In this document: positions 23,818-32,818 of the stretch, piece by piece
Position numbering within the stretch: position 1 is the first letter of the stretch
Layout of the letters: each line of letters begins with the position of its first letter
NCBI GenBank assembly: GCA_964569015.1
Contig: CAZMSN010000011.1
Coordinates: 1-45,196, forward strand
Direction of reading: 5' to 3'
Length of the DNA stretch: 45,196 nucleotides
Source: CAYQEC01 sp964569015
GTDB taxonomy: Bacteria > Actinomycetota > Acidimicrobiia > Spongiisociales > UBA5794
Program-made: the position numbers and the translations under genes
The notes under the pieces: generated by a model
Told to the model about the DNA's origin: nothing
The model's database searches: none
What the model saw: only the letters and a program-made list of their open reading frames with translations

Positions 23818-25641
23818 CTACTGCCTCTTGCTGCGTCTCCGGTCACTTTCGCTGAGGTGTCGCTTGCGGGCCCGAATCGCGGCAGGAGTGACCTCTACCA
23901 GCTCATCGTTGGCGATCCACTCGATTGCTGCCTCCAGCGTCAGCTCTCGGGCCGGCCTGAGCTTGATGGCCTCGTCGGTGTTGTGGGTACGGATGTTGGT
24001 GAGCTGCTTGCCCTTGGTCGGATTGACCTGCATCTCCTCGGGGCGGGATGCCTCGCCGATGATCATCCCCTCGTAGACCTCCTCGCCGGGCCCGATGAAC
24101 AGCTCGCCGCGCTTTTGGAGATTGTCGAGGGCGAACCCCGTCGTGGTGCCGAGTCGATCGGCCGCCATTGCCCCGCCGGCTCGGTGGGGAAGGTCGCCCG
24201 CCCAGGGAATCCATCCGGCCAGGTGCTGGTGCACGAGGGCGGTGCCTCGGGTGGCCGTCATCAGGAGAGACCGGAAGCCGAGGAGCCCTCGCGCCGGCGC
24301 CTCGAGCGTGACGATGGTCCGTCCCTGGTCACCTGGCCGCAGGTCGGTGACCTTGCCCTTGCGGGGAGCGACGGCCTGGGTGACGGTGCCGACGTGCTCG
24401 TTGGGGACGTCGATGACGGCCCGTTCCAGCGGCTCGTGAGGACGTCCGTCGATTTCCCGGATGATGACCTCGGGCCGGCTGACCTGAAGCTCGTATCCCT
24501 CCCGTCGCATCGACTCGATGAGCACGGCGAGCTGGAGCTCGCCGCGCCCGGCGACCTCGATGACCTCGGGTGAGGACGTGGCGCCGATGCGGATCGAGAC
24601 GTTGCCGAGGACCTCGCGATCGAGGCGTTCCTTGATCTGGCGCGACGTGACGAACTTGCCCTCCCGGCCGGACAAGGGGGAGGTATTGACTCCGAAGGTC
24701 ATCCGCAGCACCGGCTCGTCGACCACGAGCCGGGGGAGGGGCTGGGGGTCGATGGGATCGGCGAGAGTGTCGCCGATCTCGACCTCCGGGAAGCCCGCTA
24801 CCACGAACAGGTCTCCGGCGCGCCGTTCGTCCACCTCGACTCGCCCGAGGCCCACGAAGCCCATGAGCTGGGTGAGGCGCCGCTTCACCGGCGGCTCCTC
24901 CTCGTTGGCGTGGCACAGCGCCACTTGCTCGCCGCGGCGCAGAGTTCCCTCGACGACCCGGCCGATGGCGAGCCTGCCCAGGTAGTCGGAGGCATCCAGG
25001 TTCGTGACCAGTGCCTGCAGAGGCGCTCCGGGGTTGCCAGCGGCGGCGGGGATCGCCTCGATGATGGCATCGAGCAGCGGGGCGAGGTCGGCGTCGTCGC
25101 CGGGGAGCCCGATCCCTGCCGTGGCCCGGCCGAAGCGGGCGATCGTCGAGACGATGGGGAACTCGATGTGCCGCTCTTCTGCGCCGAGATCGAAGAACAG
25201 CTCGTAGACCTCGTCCACGACCTCGTCGACCCTGGCGTCGGGGCGATCCACTTTGTTGATCACGACGACGGCCGGGAGATGGAGTGCGAGCGCCTTCGAG
25301 AGCACGTATCGGGTCTGGGGCATCGGTCCCTCTGCGGCGTCGACCAGGAGCAGGACCCCGTCGACGAGGGCGAGCGCCCGCTCGACCTCACCACCAAAAT
25401 CGGCATGCCCGGGGGTGTCGACCAGGTTGATGCGGATGCCCTTCCATTCGATCGAGGCTGCCTTGGCGAGGATGGTGATGCCGCGCTCGCGTTCCTGGTC
25501 GTTGGAATCCATGACGCGATCGATCCGCGTCTCGTGGGCGGCGAAGACGCCGGCAGCGCCGAGCATGGCGTCGACCAGCGTGGTCTTGCCATGGTCGACG
25601 TGCGCGATCAGAGCGACGTTGCGGAAAGGGGAGTCCGACAT
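23818..25641 (-). CDS. typA: Translational GTPase TypA/BipA
   Basis: Ribosome-associated GTPase of 607 residues involved in 50S assembly at low temperature and stress adaptation. G1 AHVDHGKTTLVDAM, switch I RERGITILAKAASI, G3 DTPGHADFGGEVERAL and G4 VINKVDRPDAR are intact. The EF-G-like domains III and V and the BipA C-terminal domain follow (GRGELQLAVLIESMRREGYE; TNIRTHNTDEAIKLRPAREL). ATG 25641 fits the family N-terminus. The gene is single, with no obvious operon partner. Confidence 0.96.
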   Translation of the reverse strand: MSDSPFRNVALIAHVDHGKTTLVDAMLGAAGVFAAHETRIDRVMDSNDQERERGITILAKAASIEWKGIRINLVDTPGHADFGGEVERALALVDGVLLLVDAAEGPMPQTRYVLSKALALHLPAVVVINKVDRPDARVDEVVDEVYELFFDLGAEERHIEFPIVSTIARFGRATAGIGLPGDDADLAPLLDAIIEAIPAAAGNPGAPLQALVTNLDASDYLGRLAIGRVVEGTLRRGEQVALCHANEEEPPVKRRLTQLMGFVGLGRVEVDERRAGDLFVVAGFPEVEIGDTLADPIDPQPLPRLVVDEPVLRMTFGVNTSPLSGREGKFVTSRQIKERLDREVLGNVSIRIGATSSPEVIEVAGRGELQLAVLIESMRREGYELQVSRPEVIIREIDGRPHEPLERAVIDVPNEHVGTVTQAVAPRKGKVTDLRPGDQGRTIVTLEAPARGLLGFRSLLMTATRGTALVHQHLAGWIPWAGDLPHRAGGAMAADRLGTTTGFALDNLQKRGELFIGPGEEVYEGMIIGEASRPEEMQVNPTKGKQLTNIRTHNTDEAIKLRPARELTLEAAIEWIANDELVEVTPAAIRARKRHLSESDRRRSKRQ

Positions 25642-25841
25642 GCAGTCGAGATGGTACCCCGGACCGGGGGCTGTGGCGGCCGGTGCAGGCGGCCGTGGCG
25701 GCGAGCACGTCGTCAACCGGGGATTGTCAGAGGCAGGCCTATCAAATCGACGATGACGCTTCCGGCCACTGGATCGGGTCGCAGATCGAGGGAGGCCGGT
25801 ACGCCGTATCCTCTCGCATGACAGAGACGAGAGGGGTGAGC

Positions 25842-26789
25842 ATGCCGGACCGCTCGTGGGTCTTCCACATCGACGAGGTCACCAAGACCTACGACGAAGG
25901 CAAGTCCTTCGCCAACGACGGCATCACGTTCCAGATCCGACCCGGTGAGGTCTACGGCCTGCTCGGTCCCAACGGAGCGGGCAAGTCGACCCTCGTCAAG
26001 CAGGTCATCGGGCTGCTCAAGCCGACGTCGGGCGCCATCACCCTCGGCCTCCACGACCTCGTCGCCGACCCCGACCTCGCTCGCCAGCTCTGCTCCTACC
26101 TGCCGCAGGCCCAGGTGCCCATCGACTCCTTCAAGCTCCATGAGGCGCTGACCATCAGTGGCCAGATTCGAGGAGGCGGCAAGGTCGCCGTACGCCAAAG
26201 AGCTGAGGAGCTGATCGCGACCTTGGAGATCGAGGAGTGGCGCAACACGCTCGGCGCCCGGCTCTCGGGTGGGGTGAAACGTCTGGTGGGCTTCGCCATG
26301 GCCACCGTATGGCCGGGGCTGCTCGTGATCCTCGATGAGCCGACCAACGACGTCGACCCGCTGCGCCGCCGCCGGCTGTGGCAGCAGATCCGGCGGCTCG
26401 GGGCCGAAGGAACCGCGGTGCTGCTGGTCACCCACAACGTGCTCGAGGCCGAGAAGTCAGTCGACCGTCTTGCGCTCATCGACGAGGGCCGGCTCGTCGC
26501 CGAAGGCACCCCGTCGTCGCTCAAGGCCGCCGATCGGGGCCGGCTCCGGCTCCAGCTCATGCTCGCGCCCGGGGCCGAGACGCCCGAGCTGCCTGCACTC
26601 GTCCAAGACGACTCGCGGGTCGGGAACAACCTCGTCACCGTCATTGACGAGGCCCAGGCCTCCGACGGCATCGCCTGGGCGCAGCAGGTGATGGCCTCCG
26701 GCGTCGCCGAGGAGTACGCCCTCGGCGCCACGACCCTCGAGGACGCCTACGTCCGGCTCACCGGCCACGGATCCGAGGATCTCCAGTGA
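25842..26789 (+). CDS. ABC transporter ATP-binding protein (ABC-2 exporter)
   Basis: Cytosolic ATPase of a drug- or lipid-type exporter, 315 residues. Walker A is GLLGPNGAGKST (about 41-52), the signature LSGGVKRL, Walker B LLVILDEPTND and the switch His VTHN. A C-terminal domain of about 80 residues follows, as in DrrA/CcmA-like ATPases. ATG 25842 is preferred because GAGGGG lies five bases upstream; ATG 25818 is an alternative. It overlaps the first permease by four bases, so the three genes form one transporter operon. Confidence 0.93.
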   Translation: MPDRSWVFHIDEVTKTYDEGKSFANDGITFQIRPGEVYGLLGPNGAGKSTLVKQVIGLLKPTSGAITLGLHDLVADPDLARQLCSYLPQAQVPIDSFKLHEALTISGQIRGGGKVAVRQRAEELIATLEIEEWRNTLGARLSGGVKRLVGFAMATVWPGLLVILDEPTNDVDPLRRRRLWQQIRRLGAEGTAVLLVTHNVLEAEKSVDRLALIDEGRLVAEGTPSSLKAADRGRLRLQLMLAPGAETPELPALVQDDSRVGNNLVTVIDEAQASDGIAWAQQVMASGVAEEYALGATTLEDAYVRLTGHGSEDLQ

Positions 26790-27571
26790 CGACGACCACG
26801 GCGCTGTCCACGGTGGCGGTCAAGCGCTCGGGCCCCCGTCACTGGCTGGAGACCTACCGCGCCATGCTGCGATGGGAAGTGACCGGCATGCGCCTGCTGC
26901 TTCCCCTCACCATCGTCGCCCAGATGTTCATCGGCGTCGGCATGATCTTGGGCATGGCGATCTTCTTCGACGAGATCCCGCCCCGTTCCGCCCTCTATCT
27001 CTCGACGGGCGCTGCGGTAGTGACCCTCGTCATCGTCGGAATCGCGGTCGGTCCCCAGCTCGTTGCCCAGCAGAAGCAGATGGGCACCTACGACTTCATG
27101 TGGTCGTTTCCGGTGCCCCGAAGCTCCTCAGCGGCAGCTTGGGTGACCCTCAACGTGTTCATCGCCCTCCCCGGCATGGTGGCGGCGTTGCTGGCGGCGC
27201 TTCTGCGCTTCGACCTCGATTTCGATGTGACGCTGGCCGTGGTGCCCGGTGTGGCGCTCACCGTGGTTTGTGGCACCCTCATCGGGTACGCGTTTTCCCA
27301 TGCGGTCCCCAGACCGGAGGTCACCCAGGGCATCGCCCAGGTCATGATCTTCGGAGTTCTCGGATTCTCACCCATCAATTTTCCGCCTGAGAACCTGCCG
27401 GGATGGCTGGCTTCCGTGCACCGGTACCTTCCGTTCGAGTCCATGGCGAACGTGGTGCGGGCTGGGCTCACGAACGGCATCGTCGAGGACCTGGCGCGTT
27501 CGTACTGGGTGCTGGGGATCTGGTCGCTGGTGAGCGCCGCGCTCAGCGCCTGGGCTCTGGGGAGGAGATGA
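26786..27571 (+). CDS. ABC-2 type permease, first of two
   Basis: Membrane subunit of 261 residues with about six hydrophobic segments and GTG start overlapping the ATPase stop (GTGA). A conserved NLPGWLASVHRYLPFESMAN near the C-terminus matches the ABC-2 transporter family (DrrB-like). Similar blocks occur in the next gene (NFPPENLPGWL against IDYFPGWMAAAHRVLPF), so the two permeases are paralogues and probably heterodimerise. The exported substrate is unknown. Confidence 0.9.
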   Translation: MTTTTALSTVAVKRSGPRHWLETYRAMLRWEVTGMRLLLPLTIVAQMFIGVGMILGMAIFFDEIPPRSALYLSTGAAVVTLVIVGIAVGPQLVAQQKQMGTYDFMWSFPVPRSSSAAAWVTLNVFIALPGMVAALLAALLRFDLDFDVTLAVVPGVALTVVCGTLIGYAFSHAVPRPEVTQGIAQVMIFGVLGFSPINFPPENLPGWLASVHRYLPFESMANVVRAGLTNGIVEDLARSYWVLGIWSLVSAALSAWALGRR

Positions 27572-28341
27572 TGGCGGCTCCGGTGACGCTGCGGAGCGGA
27601 CCCCGCTTCTGGTGGTCGAGTTACCGGGCGATGCTCCGATTCGACGTGACCACCCTGCGGGCGTACCTGGTGACCGTGGCGATCATGCAGATCCTCATGG
27701 GGGCCGGGATGGCGTACATCTACGGCTTCTACCTCGGGGACGTCCCGGTCGAGGCCCGCACGTTCATCGTCACCGGCATCCCAGCACTGGCCATCGTCCC
27801 GGTCGGGATGGTGATGGCGCCGGGTTCGATCATGATGCTCAAGTTCTCCGACACCTACGACTACGTCTGGTCGCTGCCCTCACCCCGAACGGTTGCCGCC
27901 GCCAGCACGGTCACCGTGTTCACCCTGGCGGCGATTCCCGGAACGGTGGTCTCGCTGTGGATCGCCGACATCCGCTACGACGTCGACCTGCACGTGTCTG
28001 CCGCCGTGGTGCCGGCCCTGCTTCTCGTCTCGCTGATGGCGACGTCGGTCGGCTACGCCCTGGGGCACGTGGTTCCCGATCCGCGCACCACGAACCTGAT
28101 CACGAACATCATCGTGTTCTTCGTGCTGCTCTTCTCGCCCTTCGTGATCCCGATCGACTACTTCCCGGGCTGGATGGCGGCGGCGCATCGGGTGCTGCCC
28201 TTCTATCACATGGCGGTGGTGGTGCGGGCCTCCCTCACCCAGGGCATCGTCGAGAACGTCACTGCCTCGTACCTGGTGCTCGCCGCCTGGACGGCCGGGT
28301 CGTGGGCGATCGCTGCCGCGGTCATCGGGCGCCGCCGCTGA
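27571..28341 (+). CDS. ABC-2 type permease, second of two
   Basis: A 256-residue membrane protein with about six helices, paralogous to the preceding permease (WWSSYRAMLRFDVTTLRAYL, FPGWMAAAHRVLPF, VVVRASLTQGIVENV). GGAGG at 27561-27565 serves ATG 27571, which overlaps the previous stop by one base; ATG 27568 is also possible. It completes an ATPase plus two-permease exporter. Confidence 0.9.
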   Translation: MAAPVTLRSGPRFWWSSYRAMLRFDVTTLRAYLVTVAIMQILMGAGMAYIYGFYLGDVPVEARTFIVTGIPALAIVPVGMVMAPGSIMMLKFSDTYDYVWSLPSPRTVAAASTVTVFTLAAIPGTVVSLWIADIRYDVDLHVSAAVVPALLLVSLMATSVGYALGHVVPDPRTTNLITNIIVFFVLLFSPFVIPIDYFPGWMAAAHRVLPFYHMAVVVRASLTQGIVENVTASYLVLAAWTAGSWAIAAAVIGRRR

Positions 28342-28439
28342 GGGGCATCGGGCTCCGGATTCGGGACTGGACGGCGGGTCGAGACCGGTGGAGAATAGAG
28401 GCCGGCAAGGGGCTGCGCGGTCCGGTTTTGGGGAACGTG

Positions 28440-29123
28440 ATGTCCAGCGATATTGGTATGCCGCAGCGGCCAGGGCAGTTTCGCGGCCCTCTCGCGCGCT
28501 CGTTGAGGTTGGTGGGGGTGATCCTCCTGCTGTCCCTACCCATGGTGCTGCTCTTCGGTGTGCTGCCGGCGATAGCGCCGAAGGACGGCACGCCCTCGGG
28601 GAACGCGGGCTCGGCCGTGAACTCGCCCGACGCGGCAGCGTACGCGGAGGAGATGGGCGTCGGGCTTGACGTGGCGGCTCAGAATCTCGCTGTTCAGGAG
28701 GCAGCCGGCAGGCTCGATGGGTTGCTTTCGGAGCATGAGCCGGCGACGTTCGCCGGTGCCTGGATCGAGCATGCCCCGGTCTTCCATGTGGTCGTGCTCC
28801 TCACCGATCCTGCAACCGACATCGACGACTACGTCGCGGCGACGGGACTGGAGGGTCGGATCGAGGTCCGTGCCGTCGAGCATTCGCTGGAGAGCCTGGA
28901 AGCCGAGGCGGCGAGGATCCTCCAGGGCGGGGGCACCCGGCCGTTCGATCTCAGCATCGACGTGTTCAACAACCGGCTCGAACTGAAGGTCACGTCGATC
29001 GAGGCCTTGAGTGCGTACCTGGCGGAGCACGACCTGGCTCTCCCATCGAGTGCCGTGGTCGTGATCGTTGATCAGCTGGCGAGGCCCACGGCAGCGCTCA
29101 CGGCAGACCGGAGGGCGTCCTGA
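28440..29123 (+). CDS. Membrane-anchored extracytoplasmic protein, unknown function
   Basis: A 227-residue protein with an N-terminal anchor (LVGVILLLSLPMVLLFGVLP) and an outside domain containing AAYAEEMGVGLDVAAQNLAV, GRLDGLLSEHEPATFAGAWI and VFHVVVLLTDP. The repeated blocks (about 60 residues each) resemble pro-regions of streptogrisin-type secreted peptidases, but no protease domain is present. ATG 28440 (GTG 28437 adjoining) lies 98 bases after the exporter operon. Its stop overlaps the next ATG (ATGA-type), so the two small exported proteins are made together. Confidence 0.7.
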   Translation: MSSDIGMPQRPGQFRGPLARSLRLVGVILLLSLPMVLLFGVLPAIAPKDGTPSGNAGSAVNSPDAAAYAEEMGVGLDVAAQNLAVQEAAGRLDGLLSEHEPATFAGAWIEHAPVFHVVVLLTDPATDIDDYVAATGLEGRIEVRAVEHSLESLEAEAARILQGGGTRPFDLSIDVFNNRLELKVTSIEALSAYLAEHDLALPSSAVVVIVDQLARPTAALTADRRAS

Positions 29124-29560
29124 TGCCGAAACACCGTCGCTTGATGATGTCGATGTTCGTGTTGATGATCGCGATTCTGGCAGCCTGTTCATCCTCATCG
29201 GATGCACCGCCGGACGATGCACAGGTCGGGGTCTACTTCCCGATCTACACCCTTTCGGGTCCGGGGTTTCCGACTGCGATGATCGAAGGAACGCTGACGC
29301 TCGACTCCGGCTGCCTGTGGATCGACGCAGGCGAGGACCACTACCTCGCACTGTGGCCCGAAGGCTGGACCGTATCGCGATCGGACGGGACCGTGACGGT
29401 CACCGACCTGGCGGGCAACGTCCTCGTCACCGGCACGGTCATCTCCGTCGGCGGCGGCGAGGTGGTCGACCAGGACTTCATGGCGAGCCTGCTCGACAGC
29501 CCGGTGCCTGCGGTATGCCGCGGCGAGCCCGGGTGGCTCGTGACCGAGATCGTCGAGTAG
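29123..29560 (+). CDS. Small lipoprotein, unknown function
   Basis: A 145-residue lipoprotein: basic start (MPKHRRL), hydrophobic core, lipobox LAAC. The mature part is a compact beta-rich domain with two cysteines (SGCLWIDAG, PAVCRGEPGW), which probably form a disulfide. Its ATG overlaps the upstream stop, so it is coupled to the anchored protein before it. No family recognised. Confidence 0.72.
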   Translation: MPKHRRLMMSMFVLMIAILAACSSSSDAPPDDAQVGVYFPIYTLSGPGFPTAMIEGTLTLDSGCLWIDAGEDHYLALWPEGWTVSRSDGTVTVTDLAGNVLVTGTVISVGGGEVVDQDFMASLLDSPVPAVCRGEPGWLVTEIVE

Positions 29561-29814
29561 GGCGATCCTCGGAGGACAAGCTGCCGATCCGAGTCGGCGC
29601 CGGGGGCCGTCGCCGCGGGCCTACGGCATGGGAGAAGATGGGCGAAGCGCAGTGCGGCGACCACACCCCCTGCGCGTCTCCGCTAACCTATGGCCGTCGT
29701 TGATGCGACACTCGCCCCGTTCTCCTGCAATCCGTCGTTTCGAGTCGAGGTCGAGTCACAGTTCAGTCGGCCCGCGGACGGACGGACCACTCATGCAAGG
29801 AGAGACGTTCAGGC

Positions 29815-30060
29815 ATGAACATCTACGTAGGCAATCTTCCCTTCCGAACCACCGGTGACGAGCTCGAGCGCTTGTTCTCCGAGTACGGACAGGTCGATTC
29901 ATCGTCGGTCATCACCGACCGCGACACCGGCCGATCCCGCGGGTTCGGCTTCGTTGAGATGGTCGACGACGCCGAAGCGCGTCGCGCCATCGAGGAACTC
30001 GACGGTCACGATCTCGACGGTCGCCGCCTCCGGGTCAACGAAGCCAAGCCGCGCCGCTGA
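29815..30060 (+). CDS. RRM-type RNA-binding protein
   Basis: A single RNA recognition motif of 81 residues. RNP2 is IYVGNLPF (3-10) and RNP1 is RGFGFVEM, the residues that stack on single-stranded RNA. It is the size and type of cyanobacterial and actinobacterial Rbp proteins, several of which are cold-induced. AAGGAGAG precedes the ATG. The 254 bases upstream hold no other gene and could include a long regulated 5' UTR. It is followed 11 bases later by an IF-1 paralogue, so both probably act on RNA structure during translation. Confidence 0.92.
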   Translation: MNIYVGNLPFRTTGDELERLFSEYGQVDSSSVITDRDTGRSRGFGFVEMVDDAEARRAIEELDGHDLDGRRLRVNEAKPRR

Positions 30061-30071
30061 GAGCGGCTCCG

Positions 30072-30296
30072 GTGGCAGCCTCAGACGACGTCTTTCGCGC
30101 GCAGGGGATCGTGGTAGCGACCCTCCGCAATGCCACTTTCCGGGTTCGTCTCGAATCCGGCCACGAGGTCGTAGCCCGCGCCTCGGGCAAGATGCGCCGC
30201 GGCCGTCTGATCCGGATCATCCCGGGCGATCGAGTAGAACTCGAAGTCTCTGCGTACGATCCGACACGGGGCCGCATTGTCTGGCGCCACCGCTGA
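30072..30296 (+). CDS. infA: Translation initiation factor IF-1 family protein
   Basis: S1/OB-fold protein of 74 residues with clear IF-1 motifs: FRVRLESGHEVVARASGKMR, RIIPGDRVELEVS, YDPTRGRIVWRHR. It binds the 30S A site and melts RNA. The usual infA sits with rpmJ and ribosomal genes. This one sits alone after an RRM gene and differs from the canonical factor (extra basic residues RRGR after SGKM), so it is probably a second, specialised copy. The start is GTG 30072. A cUUCGg hairpin follows the gene. Confidence 0.85.
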   Translation: MAASDDVFRAQGIVVATLRNATFRVRLESGHEVVARASGKMRRGRLIRIIPGDRVELEVSAYDPTRGRIVWRHR

Positions 30297-30322
30297 CAAG
30301 ACCAGGTCATCGATCGAACGGA

Positions 30323-30344
30323 CTGGCCCCCTTCGGGGGGCCAG
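30323..30344 (+). terminator. UUCG-capped hairpin after the IF-1 paralogue
   Basis: CTGGCCCCC (30323-30331), loop TTCG, GGGGGCCAG (30336-30344): nine perfect pairs closed by the very stable C(UUCG)G tetraloop. No T-run follows, so it may be a weak or Rho-assisted terminator or an mRNA end stabiliser. Confidence 0.6.
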
Positions 30345-30368
30345 CTCGCGATGTCGATTGGTAGCCTC

Positions 30369-30381
30369 GGAATCTGATTCC
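30369..30381. promoter_or_regulatory. Palindrome in the pckA upstream region
   Basis: GGAATC-T-GATTCC is a perfect 6-1-6 palindrome eight bases before the pckA ribosome-binding site. It may be a regulator site or a small mRNA structure. No promoter boxes could be assigned with confidence. Confidence 0.3.
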
Positions 30382-30399
30382 TCCCATCAAGGAGCACTG

Positions 30400-31977
30400 A
30401 TGATCGATCTCTCGGCAATCGGGCTGGCCAACCTCGGCACTATCCGCCGCAATCTGCCGACACCGGCTCTCTACGAGCAGGCGATCTTGCGGGAAGAAGG
30501 CGCGATCGGACATCTCGGCCCCTTCGTGGTGAGCACCGGCAAGTACACGGGACGCTCGGCCGACGACAAGTTCGTCGTCGAGGAAGACCTCAGCAAGGAT
30601 CAGATCTGGTGGGGTCCGATCAATCGGCCCTTCGCCGTCGGGGATTTCGAGAAGGTGCGATACGGATTGCGCTCCTATTTGCAGAACAGGGACGTCTTCG
30701 TTCAGGACTGCTACGCGGGCGCCGACCCGGAGTACCGCATCAAGGTGCGGATCGTGAGTGAGTACGCCTGGCACAGCCTCTTCGCCCGCAACATGTTCAT
30801 TCGAGAGCTCGATCCCGAGGTCCTCGCGACCTTCGAGCCCGATTGCACCGTCATCGACTGCCCCGAGTTCCAGGCGGACCCCGAGCGCGAACACACCCGC
30901 AGCGAGGCCTTCATCCTGCTCAATCTCGCGGAGAAGATGGTGGTCATCGGTGGCACCGCCTACGCGGGGGAGATCAAGAAGGCGGTCTTCACCGTCATGA
31001 ACTACCTGCTGCCGCAAAGGGGGGTCCTCAGTCTCCACTCGTCGGCGAATGTGGGCGCCGATGGGGTCTCGGCCGTGTTCTTCGGGCTGTCCGGCACCGG
31101 CAAGACCACCCTCTCCACCCAGGCGGACCGTGCCCTCATCGGCGACGACGAGCTGGGGTGGAGTGACAAGGGCATCTTCAACATCGAGGGCGGCTGCTAC
31201 GCCAAGATGATCCGTCTCTCCGATGAGGCCGAGCCGGAGATCTACCAGACGACGCGTCGTTTCGGGACGGTGCTGGAGAACGTCACGATCGATCATGCGA
31301 CCCGCCGGGTCGATCTCGAGGAGGCCGGCACGGAGAACACGCGGGGGGCATATCCGGTCAGCCATCTCGACAACGTCGTCGAAGACGGTGTGGCCGGCCA
31401 TCCCAAGAACATCTTCATGCTCACTGCGGATGCCTTCGGGGTGCTGCCTCCCATCGCTCGCCTGACGCCGGCGCAGGCGAAGTACCACTTCATCTCGGGA
31501 TACACCGCCAAGGTGGCGGGAACCGAGCAGGGGGTGAAGGAGCCCAGTGCGGCCTTCTCGGCGTGCTTCGGTGCTCCGTTCATGCCACTCCACCCAACCG
31601 TCTATGCCGAGCTCCTCGGGGCGAAGATGGCGAAGCACGGCGCCTCCGTGTGGCTGGTGAACACCGGATGGACCGGCGGTCCGTACGGGGTTGGCGAGCG
31701 CTTCAAGATCGCCTACTCGCGGGCCGTCGTTGCGGCTGCCGTCTCGGGTGCCCTCGACGACGTCGAGTACACCACCGACCCGGTGTTCGGGTTCCAGGTG
31801 CCGAAGGAGTGTCCCGGCATCCCCGCCGAGGTGTTGATGCCGCGAGAGACCTGGGACGATCCCGAGGAGTACGACGCCAAGGCGGCCGAGCTGGCGCGGC
31901 TGTTCGCAGACAACTTCGCCGCTTTCGCCGACTTGGCGGGCGCCGACGTGGTTGCAGCCGGGCCTGCCATCGCCTGA
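30400..31977 (+). CDS. pckA: Phosphoenolpyruvate carboxykinase (ATP)
   Basis: Converts oxaloacetate and ATP to PEP and CO2 for gluconeogenesis. The 525-residue length fits the ATP-dependent enzyme, not the longer GTP form common in mycobacteria. Seen are STGKYTGRSADDKFVV, the kinase-1a loop FFGLSGTGKTTLST, the metal/phosphate motif LIGDDELGW, and NTGWTGGPYG with GERFKIAYSRA. ATG 30400 has AAGGAG six bases upstream. It is transcribed alone. Confidence 0.96.
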   Translation: MIDLSAIGLANLGTIRRNLPTPALYEQAILREEGAIGHLGPFVVSTGKYTGRSADDKFVVEEDLSKDQIWWGPINRPFAVGDFEKVRYGLRSYLQNRDVFVQDCYAGADPEYRIKVRIVSEYAWHSLFARNMFIRELDPEVLATFEPDCTVIDCPEFQADPEREHTRSEAFILLNLAEKMVVIGGTAYAGEIKKAVFTVMNYLLPQRGVLSLHSSANVGADGVSAVFFGLSGTGKTTLSTQADRALIGDDELGWSDKGIFNIEGGCYAKMIRLSDEAEPEIYQTTRRFGTVLENVTIDHATRRVDLEEAGTENTRGAYPVSHLDNVVEDGVAGHPKNIFMLTADAFGVLPPIARLTPAQAKYHFISGYTAKVAGTEQGVKEPSAAFSACFGAPFMPLHPTVYAELLGAKMAKHGASVWLVNTGWTGGPYGVGERFKIAYSRAVVAAAVSGALDDVEYTTDPVFGFQVPKECPGIPAEVLMPRETWDDPEEYDAKAAELARLFADNFAAFADLAGADVVAAGPAIA

Positions 31978-32195
31978 GTTCGTGCGGCCGACAACGGAGA
32001 CGCACGGCGACGGGACTACGGTCTCTCGTGCGCCGGCCTGGACGGGCTTGCCGGGGACGGCCGGGGTCAAGGCAAGAGGGGAATGCCGGAATAGCAGCTA
32101 CCGGCGATTCGGTTGAATCAGTCGGGACCTATGCTTCAGCCCCGCAGAGTGAGGCGTACGGCGACCGCGAGGCGGCGTCAAGCAAAGGAGCAACC

Positions 32196-32624
32196 GTGCG
32201 GCGACGCATGATGAAATCGAAGATCCACAGGGCCACTGTCACCGACGCGAACCTCGACTACGTCGGATCTCTGACCCTCGACGTCGATCTCATGAAGCTC
32301 GCGGACATCCGTGAGATGGAACAGCTCCATGTGCTCGACCTCAACAACGGCAACAGGTTCGTCACCTACGCCATCGCGGGCGGTCCCGGAGAAGTATGTG
32401 TGAACGGGGCGGCGGCCCGGCTCGTTCATCCCGGCGACAAGGTGATCGTTCTCAGCTACGCCGACTACGAGGAATCTGAGCTCGACGACCACACGCCGCA
32501 AGTGATCCACGTCGACACGGGCAACCGGCCGGTTCCTGCAGAGGTTGCGCAGAGGATGATCAACGCTGAGCATGGACCCGTCGTCTATGAGGAGTTCACC
32601 GCCGATCCGGCGGAGTCTGACTGA
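32196..32624 (+). CDS. panD: Aspartate 1-decarboxylase
   Basis: Pyruvoyl enzyme making beta-alanine for pantothenate/CoA. The self-cleavage site is G24-S25 in LDYVGSLTLD; with the GTG start at 32196 the number is the same as in the E. coli protein. That agreement and AAAGGAG ending six bases upstream support GTG over ATG 32208. The pro-enzyme has 142 residues and cleaves into a short beta chain and a longer alpha chain carrying the pyruvoyl group. No other pan genes are nearby. Confidence 0.94.
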   Translation: MRRRMMKSKIHRATVTDANLDYVGSLTLDVDLMKLADIREMEQLHVLDLNNGNRFVTYAIAGGPGEVCVNGAAARLVHPGDKVIVLSYADYEESELDDHTPQVIHVDTGNRPVPAEVAQRMINAEHGPVVYEEFTADPAESD

Positions 32625-32773
32625 GCAGGCTCGACTCGCACCATCGCCCCGGAGAGATCGATGCCACCCCTTTCTCGTCTCTCGCTCCGGCGCCATGGGC
32701 CACGGCCGATGACGGGGGCCTTCGACGAGATACCCGGAGCACTGTCAGGGTGGTGAGGACTGTGGCGACAACA

Positions 32774-32818
32774 GAACCACCCCGATCCGGCTCGGCGGAT
32801 CAGGGGGACCGGTGGTTC
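32774..32818. terminator. Bidirectional hairpin between panD and the small charged-protein gene
   Basis: Outer arms GAACCACC (32774-32781) and GGTGGTTC (32811-32818) with inner arms GATCCG (32784-32789) and CGGATC (32796-32801). It abuts the stop codon of the minus-strand gene at 32819 and sits 149 bases after panD. There is no strong T-run on either side. Confidence 0.5.

Noticed and set aside
30307..32070. 587-codon minus-strand frame across pckA
   Set aside because: It is an antisense shadow of a strongly supported gene; composition is His/Arg/Gly-rich and shows no domain.
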